DNA of 38,065 bases from Pseudomarimonas arenosa (GCF_014841215.1 NZ_JACYTR010000046.1:1-38065), one strand, 5' to 3'. Shown: positions 7,487 to 15,191, numbered from the stretch's first letter. The notes: generated by a model from the sequence alone, not told the origin. Numbers and translations: made by a program.

Positions 7487-8653
7487 ATGCACCCCACCGC
7501 TCTCCGCTCTGCCTGGTTCGCCGCATGCTTGCTGCCCCTGACGCTGACACCGACCTTGGCGCACGCCAAGAAAACCGACGAACCGGTGCCGCAGTGCGTG
7601 CTGAATATCACGCTGACCGATGCCCGCACGGGAGAGCGCTTGGCGCAGCCGCGCGGCGAACTGCTGATGGAATGGCAAAAAGGATGGAACCCCAACGTCT
7701 GGTCGTTCTACCCGCGCCACCCACCGCACATGTTCCGCTTTGCGGACGGGAAGGCTTTGGCGTTCGAAGTTCCCAGCACCAGCCATCGCCGAGACGGCAA
7801 ACCGGATGCGGTGTTGTCGGTGACGGTGCGCGGTTTTGCCGCGCAACAGGTGCCTCTGTCGCTCAATACAGAATCCTGCCCCACCGGTTCGCTGGATCTC
7901 GACGTGGCGGTGTCGCCCGACCCCGGTGCCCAACACGGCAAGACGGTGTTCTTTGCCGAAGAAACGGTGGATCGGACTTGGTTTCCGGTCAGTACCCCCA
8001 AGCCCATGCTGGGTAAGTGCCGGGTGAAGGCGGGTGCACTCGGCCCGACTTGGGCGGGCAGTCCTACGACTCCGCATTTTCAGGACCTGCGCACGCGCCC
8101 CCGCTGCGCGATGGAAACCGAGTTGGTCATTTCGGTGGACGACGACCTCGCCAGCGGAACCCCGCGTTATGAGCCGATCCCCCTTTCGCAAGACGACTGC
8201 ATCGTCTCGCGCCGCCGGAATCGGTGGATTCGCGCGGACGGCGAACGGGTGAAGGGCGTGCGGTCGTACGGCGCCCGGCATTCGACTTTGCTCGATCCCG
8301 GCCGCTGGTTTTTGTTGGGGCCGGGCGAAAAAGTGCCGAGCAAATCCACGTTGGCCAAATGGGCCGCCGCCGCGGGCACCGAAGCGCAAGAGGACGCCAA
8401 CGCGCAAACCTGGTCGCTGCATCGGGACTATGTGGCGCACTGCGTCGGCGCGGATCTCAACGCGGCGCTCTTCGCGCTGTCCGACCACGCTCATCCGTGC
8501 TGGCAAGCCGCGCGCAAACTGGCCGTGGAGTGGAATCCCGCCGCACGCCCCAGCGTGCTCTGCGAGATGCCGCCGATGGGCTTCGAGGTCGATCCGAACG
8601 CGATGCCCGAGGGGCGGGTGGACGTTGGGCCGGTGTTGTCGGCCAAACGATAG
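7487..8653 (+). CDS. Secreted hypothetical protein
   Basis: 388 residues with a clear Sec signal (hydrophobic LRSAWFAACLLPLTLTPTLA, cleavage after AHA near residue 26). The ATG follows AAGGA at 6 nt. The mature protein begins with what looks like a beta-sandwich (VLNITLTDARTGERL, then VLSVTVRGFAAQQVPLSLN), carries several Cys (for disulfides in the periplasm or outside) and ends in a more helical part (DANAQTWSLHRDYVAHCVGADL). No enzyme motif is recognised. It lies in the cargo part of the element, and 64 bp separate it from the next gene, possibly co-transcribed. Confidence 0.62.
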   Translation: MHPTALRSAWFAACLLPLTLTPTLAHAKKTDEPVPQCVLNITLTDARTGERLAQPRGELLMEWQKGWNPNVWSFYPRHPPHMFRFADGKALAFEVPSTSHRRDGKPDAVLSVTVRGFAAQQVPLSLNTESCPTGSLDLDVAVSPDPGAQHGKTVFFAEETVDRTWFPVSTPKPMLGKCRVKAGALGPTWAGSPTTPHFQDLRTRPRCAMETELVISVDDDLASGTPRYEPIPLSQDDCIVSRRRNRWIRADGERVKGVRSYGARHSTLLDPGRWFLLGPGEKVPSKSTLAKWAAAAGTEAQEDANAQTWSLHRDYVAHCVGADLNAALFALSDHAHPCWQAARKLAVEWNPAARPSVLCEMPPMGFEVDPNAMPEGRVDVGPVLSAKR

Positions 8654-8717
8654 ATAGCATGGATTCCGACGCGGCGCCGTTGCACACTTGCGTCCGTTCG
8701 GCCAAGAGGGATCAAAC

Positions 8718-9074
8718 GTGGGCAATGCATCGGTCCTGTGCACCAACGGCGATCGTTACGTCGGCGAAGTCGTCGGCGGCACGGTAAAAGTGAGCGGGCA
8801 TGTTTTTGACGCGAACGACATTGAGTCGGCGACAATCAAGTACGAGGACAACGGTGTGTACGACGACACGATAACGGGGGAGTTCCGGCTCAAGGGCGGC
8901 AGTAGCCTGCGTGTCGGAGTCAGGGTCAAAAAGGGCTTCTTCCTCCGAAATCGAACCGTCGGGGAGGTTCCCTCGGGAAGCATCGTGATGAAGTGCGAGG
9001 GCTTCAGGTCGCCCATCACGATCGAGGTCCATCAGATCGCCGAGTTCTCAATCAACCCCCCGACCAAAGTGTAA
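8718..9074 (+). CDS. Small hypothetical beta-rich protein
   Basis: 118 residues from a GTG start at 8718, chosen because AGAGGG lies 7 nt upstream; the frame has an earlier start at 8688 without such a site. The sequence is nearly all short strands and turns (GDRYVGEVVGGTVKVSGHVF, TGEFRLKGGSSLRVGVRVKK), suggesting a beta-barrel or beta-sandwich such as an SH3- or PilZ-like fold; this is inference. No signal peptide. Convergent with the ankyrin gene; a weak 6-bp hairpin GCCGTC-GGAA-GACGGC lies between them at 9089-9104. Confidence 0.5.
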   Translation: MGNASVLCTNGDRYVGEVVGGTVKVSGHVFDANDIESATIKYEDNGVYDDTITGEFRLKGGSSLRVGVRVKKGFFLRNRTVGEVPSGSIVMKCEGFRSPITIEVHQIAEFSINPPTKV

Positions 9075-9149
9075 AGCAGTAGAGCAACGCCGTCGGAAGA
9101 CGGCCTTGCAAAGACCGGGCGCCTGCGGCGCGGGCTCTCGCTGTCGCGC

Positions 9150-9908
9150 TTACAGACGCATCCGGCGTTGCCCCATCGCGCGTTTCGTATCGCGCTCCGC
9201 CGCCGACCAAATCAGCATATCGCGCGCCAGCGCGCCGCACTCGCTGGCTGTGCTCTTCTTTGTGTCGAGCCCCGCCCAGTAATCCTCCTGCGCGTCCTGC
9301 GGGTCGCGCGCACGCCTGTTCTTTATATCGAGTGCCACCTCGTAGCGTTCCAGCGCTGTTTGCCCGCGACTGTTCTTTATGTCGAGTGCCGCCCCGGCTT
9401 CCACCAGCACGCGCATAGCCGTCCTGTTCTTGCGCAAGCCACTCGCCGCGTGGTGCAACGCCGTGTTGCCCTCGCGGTCCTGCGCGTCGATGTCGGACCG
9501 CGCCAGCAACGCGCTCACGGTCGCGGCTTTGCCCTGTTTTGCGGCGTGCATCAGCGCCGTGGCCCCGCTCGCATCGACCTGCCTCGCGTCGAACCCCAGC
9601 GCCAGCAGTCGCATGAGCATGGCCGCATCGCCGTTGGCCGCGGCGTACATGAGCGCGTTGCGCTTCGTGGTTGTGCTGACTTCGCGAAGATCGGCGCCGG
9701 CTTCCAGCAGGATCGCCAACGCCGCCCCGCTGCCGCACTTGACGGCGTAGAGCGCCGGGCCAAACGCCTCGTTGTTCGTTTTTCGATAGATCCGCTTGGA
9801 CACGCTAGCGCCCTGCGCCAGCATGTCGCGGATGGCCGCCACGTTGTCCTCGCGAATGGCCTCGAAAAACTTTCTTTTCGCGGCAGGCGTGGAGGTGAGT
9901 TTATCCAT
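9150..9908 (-). CDS. Ankyrin-repeat protein
   Basis: 252 residues. Residues about 12-180 form four to five ankyrin repeats: the A-A-I-R-D-M-L-A-Q-G-A, G-P-A-L-Y-A-V-K-C-G, N-A-L-M-Y-A-A-A-N-G-D, T-A-L-M-H-A-A-K-Q-G and T-A-L-H-H-A-A consensus pieces are plain. Ankyrin repeats mediate protein-protein contacts; no catalytic domain is visible. The C-terminal 70 residues are charged, with a repeated LDIKN motif (twice, near residues 178 and 195, plus LDTKK near 217), which looks like partial duplication. No signal peptide. The start overlaps the stop of the upstream gene by 8 bp, so the two are one operon. Confidence 0.82.
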   Translation of the reverse strand: MDKLTSTPAAKRKFFEAIREDNVAAIRDMLAQGASVSKRIYRKTNNEAFGPALYAVKCGSGAALAILLEAGADLREVSTTTKRNALMYAAANGDAAMLMRLLALGFDARQVDASGATALMHAAKQGKAATVSALLARSDIDAQDREGNTALHHAASGLRKNRTAMRVLVEAGAALDIKNSRGQTALERYEVALDIKNRRARDPQDAQEDYWAGLDTKKSTASECGALARDMLIWSAAERDTKRAMGQRRMRL

Positions 9909-10293
9909 GTCGCTGCACCCGCCCGTCCGCCATCAACACGCCATCGCGCGCGTCGAGCGCAGCGCGCTGAACACTCGCAAAGCGGGACTTTGCGCCTCGT
10001 CCGCCGAACGCGTTGAACTCGCCACGAAAGATCGATTGAACGCCCGGCGTCCGCGTGGTCCACGTGCTGCGCCCCTGGCGCTCGGCGGCGCGCGACCGCT
10101 GCATCACGTCTTCGTCCACGATCTCAACGCAGAGAAAAGCGGGCGAGTAGTGCTTGGCGGCGCTGCCGCCCGATCCGCTCGCTTCACGCACGACCAGCCA
10201 GCGCCCGGCTCCGCCCGGCAACTTCGCTTCGAAAGAAATGCGCTGACGAATGAAAGAGCCGTCGGTTTGCTCTGCTTGGTTAACAGTGTTCAT
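9901..10293 (-). CDS. Hypothetical protein, operon partner of the ankyrin gene
   Basis: 130 residues, not recognised. Starts with polar MNTVNQAEQTDGSF; the middle reads as a small beta-rich domain (RISFEAKLPGG, RWLVVREASG, AFLCVEIVDEDVM), followed by a basic, Gly/Arg-rich C-terminus that could contact nucleic acid. The ATG at 10293 has AAAAAGGAACG upstream and is preferred to the open-frame start at 10341. The gene overlaps the ankyrin gene by 8 bp, so they are likely translated together. A clear element-type promoter lies upstream. Confidence 0.55.
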   Translation of the reverse strand: MNTVNQAEQTDGSFIRQRISFEAKLPGGAGRWLVVREASGSGGSAAKHYSPAFLCVEIVDEDVMQRSRAAERQGRSTWTTRTPGVQSIFRGEFNAFGGRGAKSRFASVQRAALDARDGVLMADGRVQRHG

Positions 10294-10347
10294 GTATCCG
10301 TTCCTTTTTGCATGTGGTGGTGCGTGGCGCTTGCGCTCCACGCATTT

Positions 10348-10375
10348 AGGATAACTCCGCCGTCAAAACGCGCAA
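10348..10375 (-). promoter_or_regulatory. Element-type promoter: TTGCGC, 16 nt, TATCCT
   Basis: On the minus strand TTGCGC (10375-10370) is followed by a 16-nt spacer and TATCCT (10353-10348), 54 nt before the start at 10293. It is the best -10 match of the set. Just downstream comes GCGCAAGCGCCACGCACC, the opposite-strand form of the TGCGTGG-CTTGCGC upstream half of the motif, which might be an operator. Confidence 0.6.
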
Positions 10376-10535
10376 CCCCCCTTCTCGCGCAAATGTCAAG
10401 AAATGTTTGCTTATAGATAATGATTTCATCGACCGTCGTCTGCTCCGGCGTTCGAGTGGTACGTGGGCGTTGTGGCTTTCAAGCGCGAAGCGTCGTTCCC
10501 CACGGCTTTTCCCTGGCGCGTCCGCGCCCTAAAAA
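10376..10535. other. Intergenic DNA between two minus-strand operons
   Basis: No gene seen. The start is AT-rich (10394-10430, with TTGCTTATAGATAATG). The remainder has no protein-like frame that avoids overlap with better-supported features; the open frame over 10420-10866 is mostly antisense to the small secreted gene. Confidence 0.4.
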
Positions 10536-10538
10536 CAA

Positions 10539-10562
10539 CCACGCCGCCCGAAGGCGGCGTGG
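10539..10562 (-). terminator. Intrinsic terminator
   Basis: Hairpin CCACGCCGCC / GGCGGCGTGG with loop CGAA; on the minus strand it is followed by TTGTTTTT, so it ends the small secreted gene whose stop is at 10579. A nearly identical hairpin occurs at 27097-27116. Confidence 0.85.
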
Positions 10563-10578
10563 GGTTCGAGGCTCACGA

Positions 10579-10965
10579 TCATTCGAAGCCGTTCGCGAAG
10601 ACCGGCTTTTCCAAGACAAAGCGCCCTTGGATGCGCTGCCCCACCGGGCATTCGATGTCGTTGTAGACCTGGGTTTCATAACCGGCGGCTTCGACGGTGA
10701 CGGTCTGATGACCCGAGGCGTCGGCCCGAATCCCTCGGAAAATCTGACGCCCGCTGTGGTTCGTGATCTTGGTCCGGGACCAACCCGAGCGCACATCCGC
10801 GACGGTGACCGTGGCGCCGGGAACCGGGATCTTCTTGCCGGTTTCCGAATCGGCGCGCCAGGTTGAAACCAGCATTTCGCAAGCCAACTGCTGCGAAGCG
10901 GAGGAAGGGCTGGCGAGCGCAAGGCCAGCCAGGGCGAGGGCAAGTGCGAGCGGCTTGGTGTTCAT
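10579..10965 (-). CDS. Secreted protein with carboxypeptidase-regulatory-like domain and F-x-x-GFE tail
   Basis: 128 residues. Sec signal (LALALALAGLALASPSSA, cleavage after SASA near residue 24). The mature part reads as one carboxypeptidase-regulatory/CnaB-like beta-sandwich: VPGATVTVADVRSGWSRTKI, then GRQIFRGIRADASGHQTVTV, then AGYETQVYNDI. Two Cys may form a disulfide. The C-terminus is KPVFANGFE, the same type of tail as the chromosomal beta-helix protein. Single-gene unit with its own promoter motif and terminator. Probably an extracytoplasmic adhesin-like or structural protein; the exact role is unknown. Confidence 0.65.
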   Translation of the reverse strand: MNTKPLALALALAGLALASPSSASQQLACEMLVSTWRADSETGKKIPVPGATVTVADVRSGWSRTKITNHSGRQIFRGIRADASGHQTVTVEAAGYETQVYNDIECPVGQRIQGRFVLEKPVFANGFE

Positions 10966-11042
10966 GTGTCATCTCCGAGTAGTAGAAGTAGAGGATTTTC
11001 GAAGCGTGGCGGTCGTGCCTGGGTCTTGTGCGCTTCCCTTTA

Positions 11043-11070
11043 CCGATACTTGAAAGCGCGGAGCGCGCAA
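11043..11070 (-). promoter_or_regulatory. Element-type promoter: TTGCGC, 16 nt, TATCGG
   Basis: On the minus strand TTGCGC (11070-11065), 16-nt spacer, TATCGG (11048-11043), about 77 nt before the start at 10965. Downstream at 11016-11036 the minus strand reads GCACAAGACCCAGGCACGACC, similar to the block after the promoter at 28842. Confidence 0.5.
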
Positions 11071-11163
11071 CCCCGCCGATGCTTCGAGAGTGAGCCTGGG
11101 CTTCCCCGCTTCGCTCGCTTGCCGCCTTTCGTCCTTCTTTCTCTCTCGTGTTGTGCGTGGGTC

Positions 11164-11191
11164 TTGCGCGTTCGCCGGATTCTGTTTCTCT
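11164..11191 (+). promoter_or_regulatory. Element-type promoter motif before the adhesin gene
   Basis: TGTGCGTGGGTCTTGCGCG: TTGCGC at 11164-11169, 16-nt spacer, TTCTCT at 11186-11191 (weak -10). Lies 41 nt before the ATG at 11233. Confidence 0.5.
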
Positions 11192-11232
11192 GAATGAGTG
11201 CCATCCCGCACTCACGAAAACAGGAATCCCTC

Positions 11233-12402
11233 ATGTTGAAGAAATCCCACCTGGCCCTGGTCGCCTCCTTGCTGCTCGCCTCTCCGATGGCCTTCTCGCA
11301 GTCGTTGCCCGACTGGCTGTTGCAGCCGCCTCCGGACCGCACGACTCCGCCCTCACGCACCACCATCACCCCGTCCGATGGCTCGGTGCACAACCCCTGC
11401 CCCACGTCGGCGGGCACGATTTACAGCGTGGGCCTAACCGGACCGTATGCCGCTGGAGACAACGCCATCGCGAACTGCTCGTTGGCCACAGCCACCGGGC
11501 CCGATGCGTTTGCCCAAAATATGTTCGCCAGCGCGTACGGCGCAGGGGCCTGGGCCAGCGGCGAAGACGCCACTGCGGTGGGCGGGTACTCCATCGCTCA
11601 CGGTGATGGCAACACTGCCTTTGGTTCTCACGCCTGGGCCATCGGCGGCATCTTCAATACTGCTGTCGGTTCTGGTGCTCGTGTGGGCGATGGCGATCAC
11701 GTCACTGCCTTGGGGAGCGGCGCGTATGCAAGCGGCGACGGAGCACTCGTATCGGGTGCCGGCGCACGCGCCTTTGGATTCTTGGCGACGGCTTACGGAA
11801 CCAGCAGTCGCGCCGAAGGTGTGGCAACTTTGGCCCTGGGGAGCAGCGCGCAAGCGCTCGCTGACGGTTGCACCGCTCTTGGCGCCGGGTCCGTTTGCGA
11901 TCAGGAAAACACCATTTCGGTCGGAACGAGTGAAGGTCAACGGCGCATCGTCAATGTGGCCGATGGTGTCGAAGACACCGACGCCGCCACGGTCGGGCAA
12001 ATGAACCAGGCTGACCAGCATTGGTACAACCAAGCCATCAGTTATGTGGATCTGCGCATCGGCGACCGTGTGGATTTGTCCGAGGTCTACAACCGCCTGG
12101 ACACCCTGGATGGTCGGGTGGATGGGTTGGACCGTGCGGTGGCATCGCTCGGCACCCGCCTCGACAAACTTGGGGCGATGTCCGCTGCACAAGCCGCGCT
12201 GGCGGCGAGTGGCGTGGCCGCCCAAGGCGGCAAGGGCAGTGTCGGGATGGCGGTCGGCTCGTACAACGGCCAGCAAGCCGCCGCGTTGGGCTACTCGAAA
12301 GCCTTCCGGCTGTCCTCGGGTCGCCCGGTCGGCGTGACCTTACAAGCCGCGTTCAGCGGTGAAACGAGTGTCGGAGCCGCGGTCTCCATCGGCCTGCGCT
12401 AG
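11233..12402 (+). CDS. Trimeric autotransporter adhesin (YadA-like)
   Basis: 389 residues, small for the family but complete. Order: Sec signal (residues 1-23); Pro-rich linker; YadA-type head of left-handed beta-roll repeats (about 85-230, with the A-x-G-x-x-A-x-A and T-A-x-G-S-x-A spacing); neck motif NVADGVEDTDAATVGQM (241-257); a short coiled-coil stalk (about 280-313, heptads LSEVYNRLDTLDGRVDGLD); and a C-terminal YadA membrane anchor of four strands ending in VGAAVSIGLR (about 318-389). Such proteins trimerise in the outer membrane and show the head outside for adhesion or aggregation. The ATG at 11233 gives the signal peptide. Single gene with promoter motif and strong terminator. As element cargo it would give recipients a new surface adhesin. 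Confidence 0.9.
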   Translation: MLKKSHLALVASLLLASPMAFSQSLPDWLLQPPPDRTTPPSRTTITPSDGSVHNPCPTSAGTIYSVGLTGPYAAGDNAIANCSLATATGPDAFAQNMFASAYGAGAWASGEDATAVGGYSIAHGDGNTAFGSHAWAIGGIFNTAVGSGARVGDGDHVTALGSGAYASGDGALVSGAGARAFGFLATAYGTSSRAEGVATLALGSSAQALADGCTALGAGSVCDQENTISVGTSEGQRRIVNVADGVEDTDAATVGQMNQADQHWYNQAISYVDLRIGDRVDLSEVYNRLDTLDGRVDGLDRAVASLGTRLDKLGAMSAAQAALAASGVAAQGGKGSVGMAVGSYNGQQAAALGYSKAFRLSSGRPVGVTLQAAFSGETSVGAAVSIGLR

Positions 12403-12408
12403 CGCGAA

Positions 12409-12432
12409 GCGGGGCGGGTTCGCCCGCCCCGC
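12409..12432 (+). terminator. Intrinsic terminator with UUCG tetraloop
   Basis: Perfect 10-bp GC stem GCGGGGCGGG / CCCGCCCCGC closed by TTCG and followed by TCTTCCTTCTCTTT, 7 nt after the adhesin stop. Confidence 0.88.
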
Positions 12433-12485
12433 TCTTCCTTCTCTTTCCCTACTTCGCTTCTCTTCTCGTGGACAAGGACGCACGC

Positions 12486-13055
12486 ATGACTCACCCTGCC
12501 CTCTCTCTTCCTCGTCGCGCCACAGCCAAACAGGTGGCTCAAGCGCTGGAGCCGAACTCCCTCACTTATCACAACCATGTGCGGCGAGTGGCCAAGCAAG
12601 CGCGCATTCAACCCGACGCGCGCGCGCCACGCTCCCAAAATCAATCGGGCAAGTCGGGTAAGCGCCCACGCGCGTTCGAGAAGACGCTTCCGAAGTTGAT
12701 CGACCGCCTCACCTGCCCTCGTCACCAGGCCATTCGCCGCACCCTGCTGTTGCAAGCGCCTGGCTATGTTTGCGCCACCAGCGCCGCGGCTGTCTTGGGT
12801 ATCAGCCGGCAACGGGTGCTTCAACTCTACGAGAAAGGGGCTTTCCGTCATGCTCGCCGCGGCACCGTGCCGGGCACCTCTCAACCGGTATTGCTGATCC
12901 CGCTGACGGACCTGCGTTTTGAAGCGCAGCGCCGCCGCACCAACGGGCAAAGCGAGAACCTGGCTTTGATCACCGAATGGTGGACCGACGCACAACAGGC
13001 GGCTTCGCTGCCGACCGATATCAAACGCCCCCGCCAACGTAAGAGCAAGGGGTGA
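12486..13055 (+). CDS. Putative DNA-binding protein (HTH)
   Basis: 189 residues, strongly basic. Residues about 100-120 (ATSAAAVLGISRQRVLQLYE) form a plausible helix-turn-helix of the excisionase/MerR sort, followed by a short wing (KGAFRHARRG). The N-terminus has a second possible DNA-binding stretch (TAKQVAQALEPNSLTYHNHV). The C-terminus ends in RPRQRKSKG. The ATG at 12486 is preferred to the GTG at 12468 because GGAC lies upstream of it. The next gene starts 3 bp after its stop. Likely a regulator or accessory DNA-binding protein of the element. Confidence 0.55.
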   Translation: MTHPALSLPRRATAKQVAQALEPNSLTYHNHVRRVAKQARIQPDARAPRSQNQSGKSGKRPRAFEKTLPKLIDRLTCPRHQAIRRTLLLQAPGYVCATSAAAVLGISRQRVLQLYEKGAFRHARRGTVPGTSQPVLLIPLTDLRFEAQRRRTNGQSENLALITEWWTDAQQAASLPTDIKRPRQRKSKG

Positions 13056-13058
13056 CGC

Positions 13059-13259
13059 ATGGGCTCGTTCATCATCTGGTGCGCCATCGTGGCGCTCATC
13101 ATCGCCAGCGGTCAGATTTGGCTCTGGGGCGTGCTCTTCTGCGTGGTGATCGCCGGCATGTGCCTCGGCATGCTCAACGGCGGCTTGAACCACCGGGACA
13201 ACGGGGGCGGGGGAAGCGGCGGCAGCCGCAGCGATGGGTACGACGATTACAACTGGTGA
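13059..13259 (+). CDS. Small membrane protein
   Basis: 66 residues. Residues about 4-40 form two closely spaced hydrophobic helices (IIWCAIVALIIASGQIWLW and VLFCVVIAGMCLGML), then a Gly/Ser/Asp-rich hydrophilic tail ending in DGYDDYNW. Starts 3 bp after the HTH gene, so co-transcribed. Its end overlaps the end of the convergent coiled-coil gene (13247) by 13 bp. Function unknown. Confidence 0.55.
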   Translation: MGSFIIWCAIVALIIASGQIWLWGVLFCVVIAGMCLGMLNGGLNHRDNGGGGSGGSRSDGYDDYNW

Positions 13260-13711
13260 CCCTGTTTTTTACGCGCCGCCTGCGTGTGCTCCTCCACGAT
13301 GCGCGCCGCGCGATCCTGCAGGCGCGCGGTGCGCGCTGGGTCCTGCTCCAGTTCGGCTTTCAGAGCATCGACGCGCCGCTGCACTTCCTGTTTGCGCGCG
13401 GGATCGCGCTCCGCGTCGGGCAGCGCGCGCCAGTCAGGATGCCACTCCGACACCAGGTCGATATAGACGTGCTGCCGCAGCAGAAACTCGGTCGCGCAGG
13501 CGCGGCCGGCTTCGATTGCGCCCGCCAACGCGCGCTCCAACTCGCTGACCCTACCCTCCAGCTCCATCACGTCGTTCCATAGATGCGCCTCTCTGACCAA
13601 TGCCCCTCCTTGGGCCTGGACTTGTCGCATCGCCGCATCCGTCACGTCTTCGCGTCGTCGCCGCGCGATGGTGTCGGCTTGGGCCTCCAAGGTCTTGCGA
13701 ATGATGCCCAT
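13247..13711 (-). CDS. Coiled-coil hypothetical protein
   Basis: 154 residues, highly charged and helical, with coiled-coil stretches at about 45-70 (NDVMELEGRVSELERALAG) and 105-150 (RKQEVQRRVDALKAELEQD). No signal peptide or membrane segment. Start ATG at 13711 overlaps the stop of the DUF1566 gene upstream (ATGA), so it is the last gene of a three-gene operon with both DUF1566 proteins. The frame is open to 13918, but that part lies antisense-phase inside the upstream gene. A cytoplasmic chaperone-like or scaffold role is possible but only inferred. Confidence 0.58.
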   Translation of the reverse strand: MGIIRKTLEAQADTIARRRREDVTDAAMRQVQAQGGALVREAHLWNDVMELEGRVSELERALAGAIEAGRACATEFLLRQHVYIDLVSEWHPDWRALPDAERDPARKQEVQRRVDALKAELEQDPARTARLQDRAARIVEEHTQAARKKQGHQL

Positions 13712-14325
13712 CAGGGTGCCTCCCCGACCTCGAATCCAGACTGGAAGAAAGCGGGCGGCCGCTCCGAGGCAAAGGCCTCGTCGCCACGCCCGGCGCGTAC
13801 CAGGCGCACGTAGCGGTTCAGGGATTTGCGACCGAAGAACGAGGTGTAACGGCGCAAGCCGTTGGCAAACTCGATCACATGCGCGTCGAGGGTGTTGGGC
13901 ACCGTCGTGGATGTCCAATAGGCCGCATCAAACGGCATGTTGGGAAAGAAGACCGGATTGATGGCCGGATTGGCGCAGCCGGTCTCGACCAGCGATTGCA
14001 GTTCGATGACGTTGGGCAAACGCCAATCGCTCTTGCCGCCGTACGTCGAGGCGTTGGCCGCGGTCAGCGCGCCCGACCAGGTGACCGCACCGGCTGTCCC
14101 CGTTGTGCAAACGTCCCCGGACAAACCCACCGGACAGCGCTGCCACTGCAGGTCGGTGAGTACGTCCTTGATGACCTTTTCGCCCACCACGTCTTCGATG
14201 ACTTCATAGCGCGAATCAGGCGCCCCACGCGGGACACCCGAAGGGCAAACCTGCTGCGCGCCCGCGAGCGAGGGGCCAACCAACCCTCCCACAACAACCA
14301 GGCAAAACACGAGGCGCCGATTCAT
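13711..14325 (-). CDS. Secreted DUF1566 (Lcl C-terminal) domain protein
   Basis: 204 residues. Sec signal (LVFCLVVVGGLVGPSLAGA, cleavage near residue 23). The rest is one DUF1566/Lcl domain: D-L-x-W-Q-R-C near residue 58, W-S-G-A-L-T-A-A-N, S-D-W-R-L-P-N-V-I-E-L-Q-S-L, the F-P-N-M-P-F-D-A-A-Y-W-T-S-T block and the R-Y-V-R-L-V-R end. In the family this domain is found in surface adhesins and C-type-lectin-like folds. Near the C-terminus comes PAFFQSGFEVGEAP, again F-x-x-G-F-E but 6 residues from the end. Its ATG overlaps the stop of the upstream DUF1566 gene (ATGA). Confidence 0.78.
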   Translation of the reverse strand: MNRRLVFCLVVVGGLVGPSLAGAQQVCPSGVPRGAPDSRYEVIEDVVGEKVIKDVLTDLQWQRCPVGLSGDVCTTGTAGAVTWSGALTAANASTYGGKSDWRLPNVIELQSLVETGCANPAINPVFFPNMPFDAAYWTSTTVPNTLDAHVIEFANGLRRYTSFFGRKSLNRYVRLVRAGRGDEAFASERPPAFFQSGFEVGEAP

Positions 14326-15119
14326 GGCGTGCCTCCGGCGACCAGGCGCACGTACGCCGCATCCGATTTCTGAAAGACATTCGGATCGCCCCCGCCGAAA
14401 CTCACGCGCCGCGCATCGCTGGCGGTCGCGGCAAAGGTTTCCGCGGCCATGTAGATGGATGAAGCGCTATTGGGAAAATAGGTCGTGTCGATTTGGGTGC
14501 CGCCATTGCCCCACGCCACCAGCCCGACCAACTCGTCCTCAGTCGGCATCCGCCAATCCGTTCTTCCGCAGAGTCCGCCACCCGCGTTCACCGCCGCCAC
14601 GAAACGGCTGGTGTTGCAGGTGTTGCCCGCGAGCGTGCCACCGCATCCGAAACTCGTTTCCGTGCCCGGCACACCGTTGTTCTCATTCGTATCGGTGTTG
14701 AACCAGGTGTATTGGTGACTCCGGTCTCGCAACCCGCCGTCGGTGGTCTTCACTTCCCAAAGCAGACCCGTGACGTTGTCGCGCGTGCAGGCCCAATCGG
14801 TGGGGCCAGCGCCAAGCGCCGCGCCCGCGGTGAGCACCGAACCATTGTGGGCAATCTTGGTGTAGTCGCGCCCCGCCACTGTCGAAGCGCCGACTTTCGT
14901 GAGCACGCCCATCGCCTCCGCCGCCGCCCGCCCGCGGGTGCAATCTTGCTCGTTGAAGCCGGTGGGCTCAGGGTCAGGCGTCGTGGTGGACACCGTTCCA
15001 ACCGGCGTCTGGAGGTGGTTGTAGCAGTCGAGTAATCCGGTGTCATTCAACTGCGCATGCGCGGTCGAGACGAACGCAAGCAAAGCGAGAGCCAGGCGAA
15101 GCATGGGGCGATCCATCAT
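14322..15119 (-). CDS. Secreted DUF1566 (Lcl C-terminal) domain protein
   Basis: 265 residues (249-264 if a later Met is used). Sec signal MLRLALALLAFVSTAHAQ. The domain pieces T-G-L-L-W-E-V-K, W-F-N-T-D-T, F-V-A-A-V-N-A-G-G-G-L-C-G-R-T-D-W-R-M-P-T-E-D-E-L, the F-P-N-S-A-S-S-I-Y block and A-Y-V-R-L-V show DUF1566. Several Cys suggest disulfides. It heads a three-gene operon with the second DUF1566 protein and a coiled-coil protein, directly downstream of the LuxR gene; a sequence motif shared with the LuxR promoter lies 51 nt before its start. A hairpin GACCTC-CCC-GAGGTC (15144-15158) lies in its leader. Likely a surface adhesin or pilus-tip-like lectin; the binding partner is unknown. Confidence 0.78.
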   Translation of the reverse strand: MMDRPMLRLALALLAFVSTAHAQLNDTGLLDCYNHLQTPVGTVSTTTPDPEPTGFNEQDCTRGRAAAEAMGVLTKVGASTVAGRDYTKIAHNGSVLTAGAALGAGPTDWACTRDNVTGLLWEVKTTDGGLRDRSHQYTWFNTDTNENNGVPGTETSFGCGGTLAGNTCNTSRFVAAVNAGGGLCGRTDWRMPTEDELVGLVAWGNGGTQIDTTYFPNSASSIYMAAETFAATASDARRVSFGGGDPNVFQKSDAAYVRLVAGGTP

Positions 15120-15170
15120 GAGGTCGCGTCAGTAGACCGCGCCGACCTCCCCGAGGTCAGCCGAAGAAGT

Positions 15171-15191
15171 GCCCCCGTAAATCTACGTGAG
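15171..15191 (-). promoter_or_regulatory. Repeated regulatory motif, copy B (before the DUF1566 operon)
   Basis: Minus strand CTCACGTAGATTTACGGGGGC, overlapping the last codons of the LuxR gene and 51 nt before the DUF1566 start. It differs from copy A at 15915-15936 by one substitution and one inserted base. Same orientation relative to its gene, so a shared promoter or activator site is likely. Confidence 0.55.

Noticed and set aside
7313-8746. Upstream extension of the minus-strand frame at 6884 (620 codons in total)
   Set aside because: It is antisense to the secreted gene at 7487-8653, which has a signal peptide and ribosome site. The ATG at 7312 with GAGG is a sound start for the short gene.
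9150-10016. Plus-strand frame 9168-10016 (282 codons)
   Set aside because: Antisense to the ankyrin gene with its plain repeats; no start signals and shadow-like composition.
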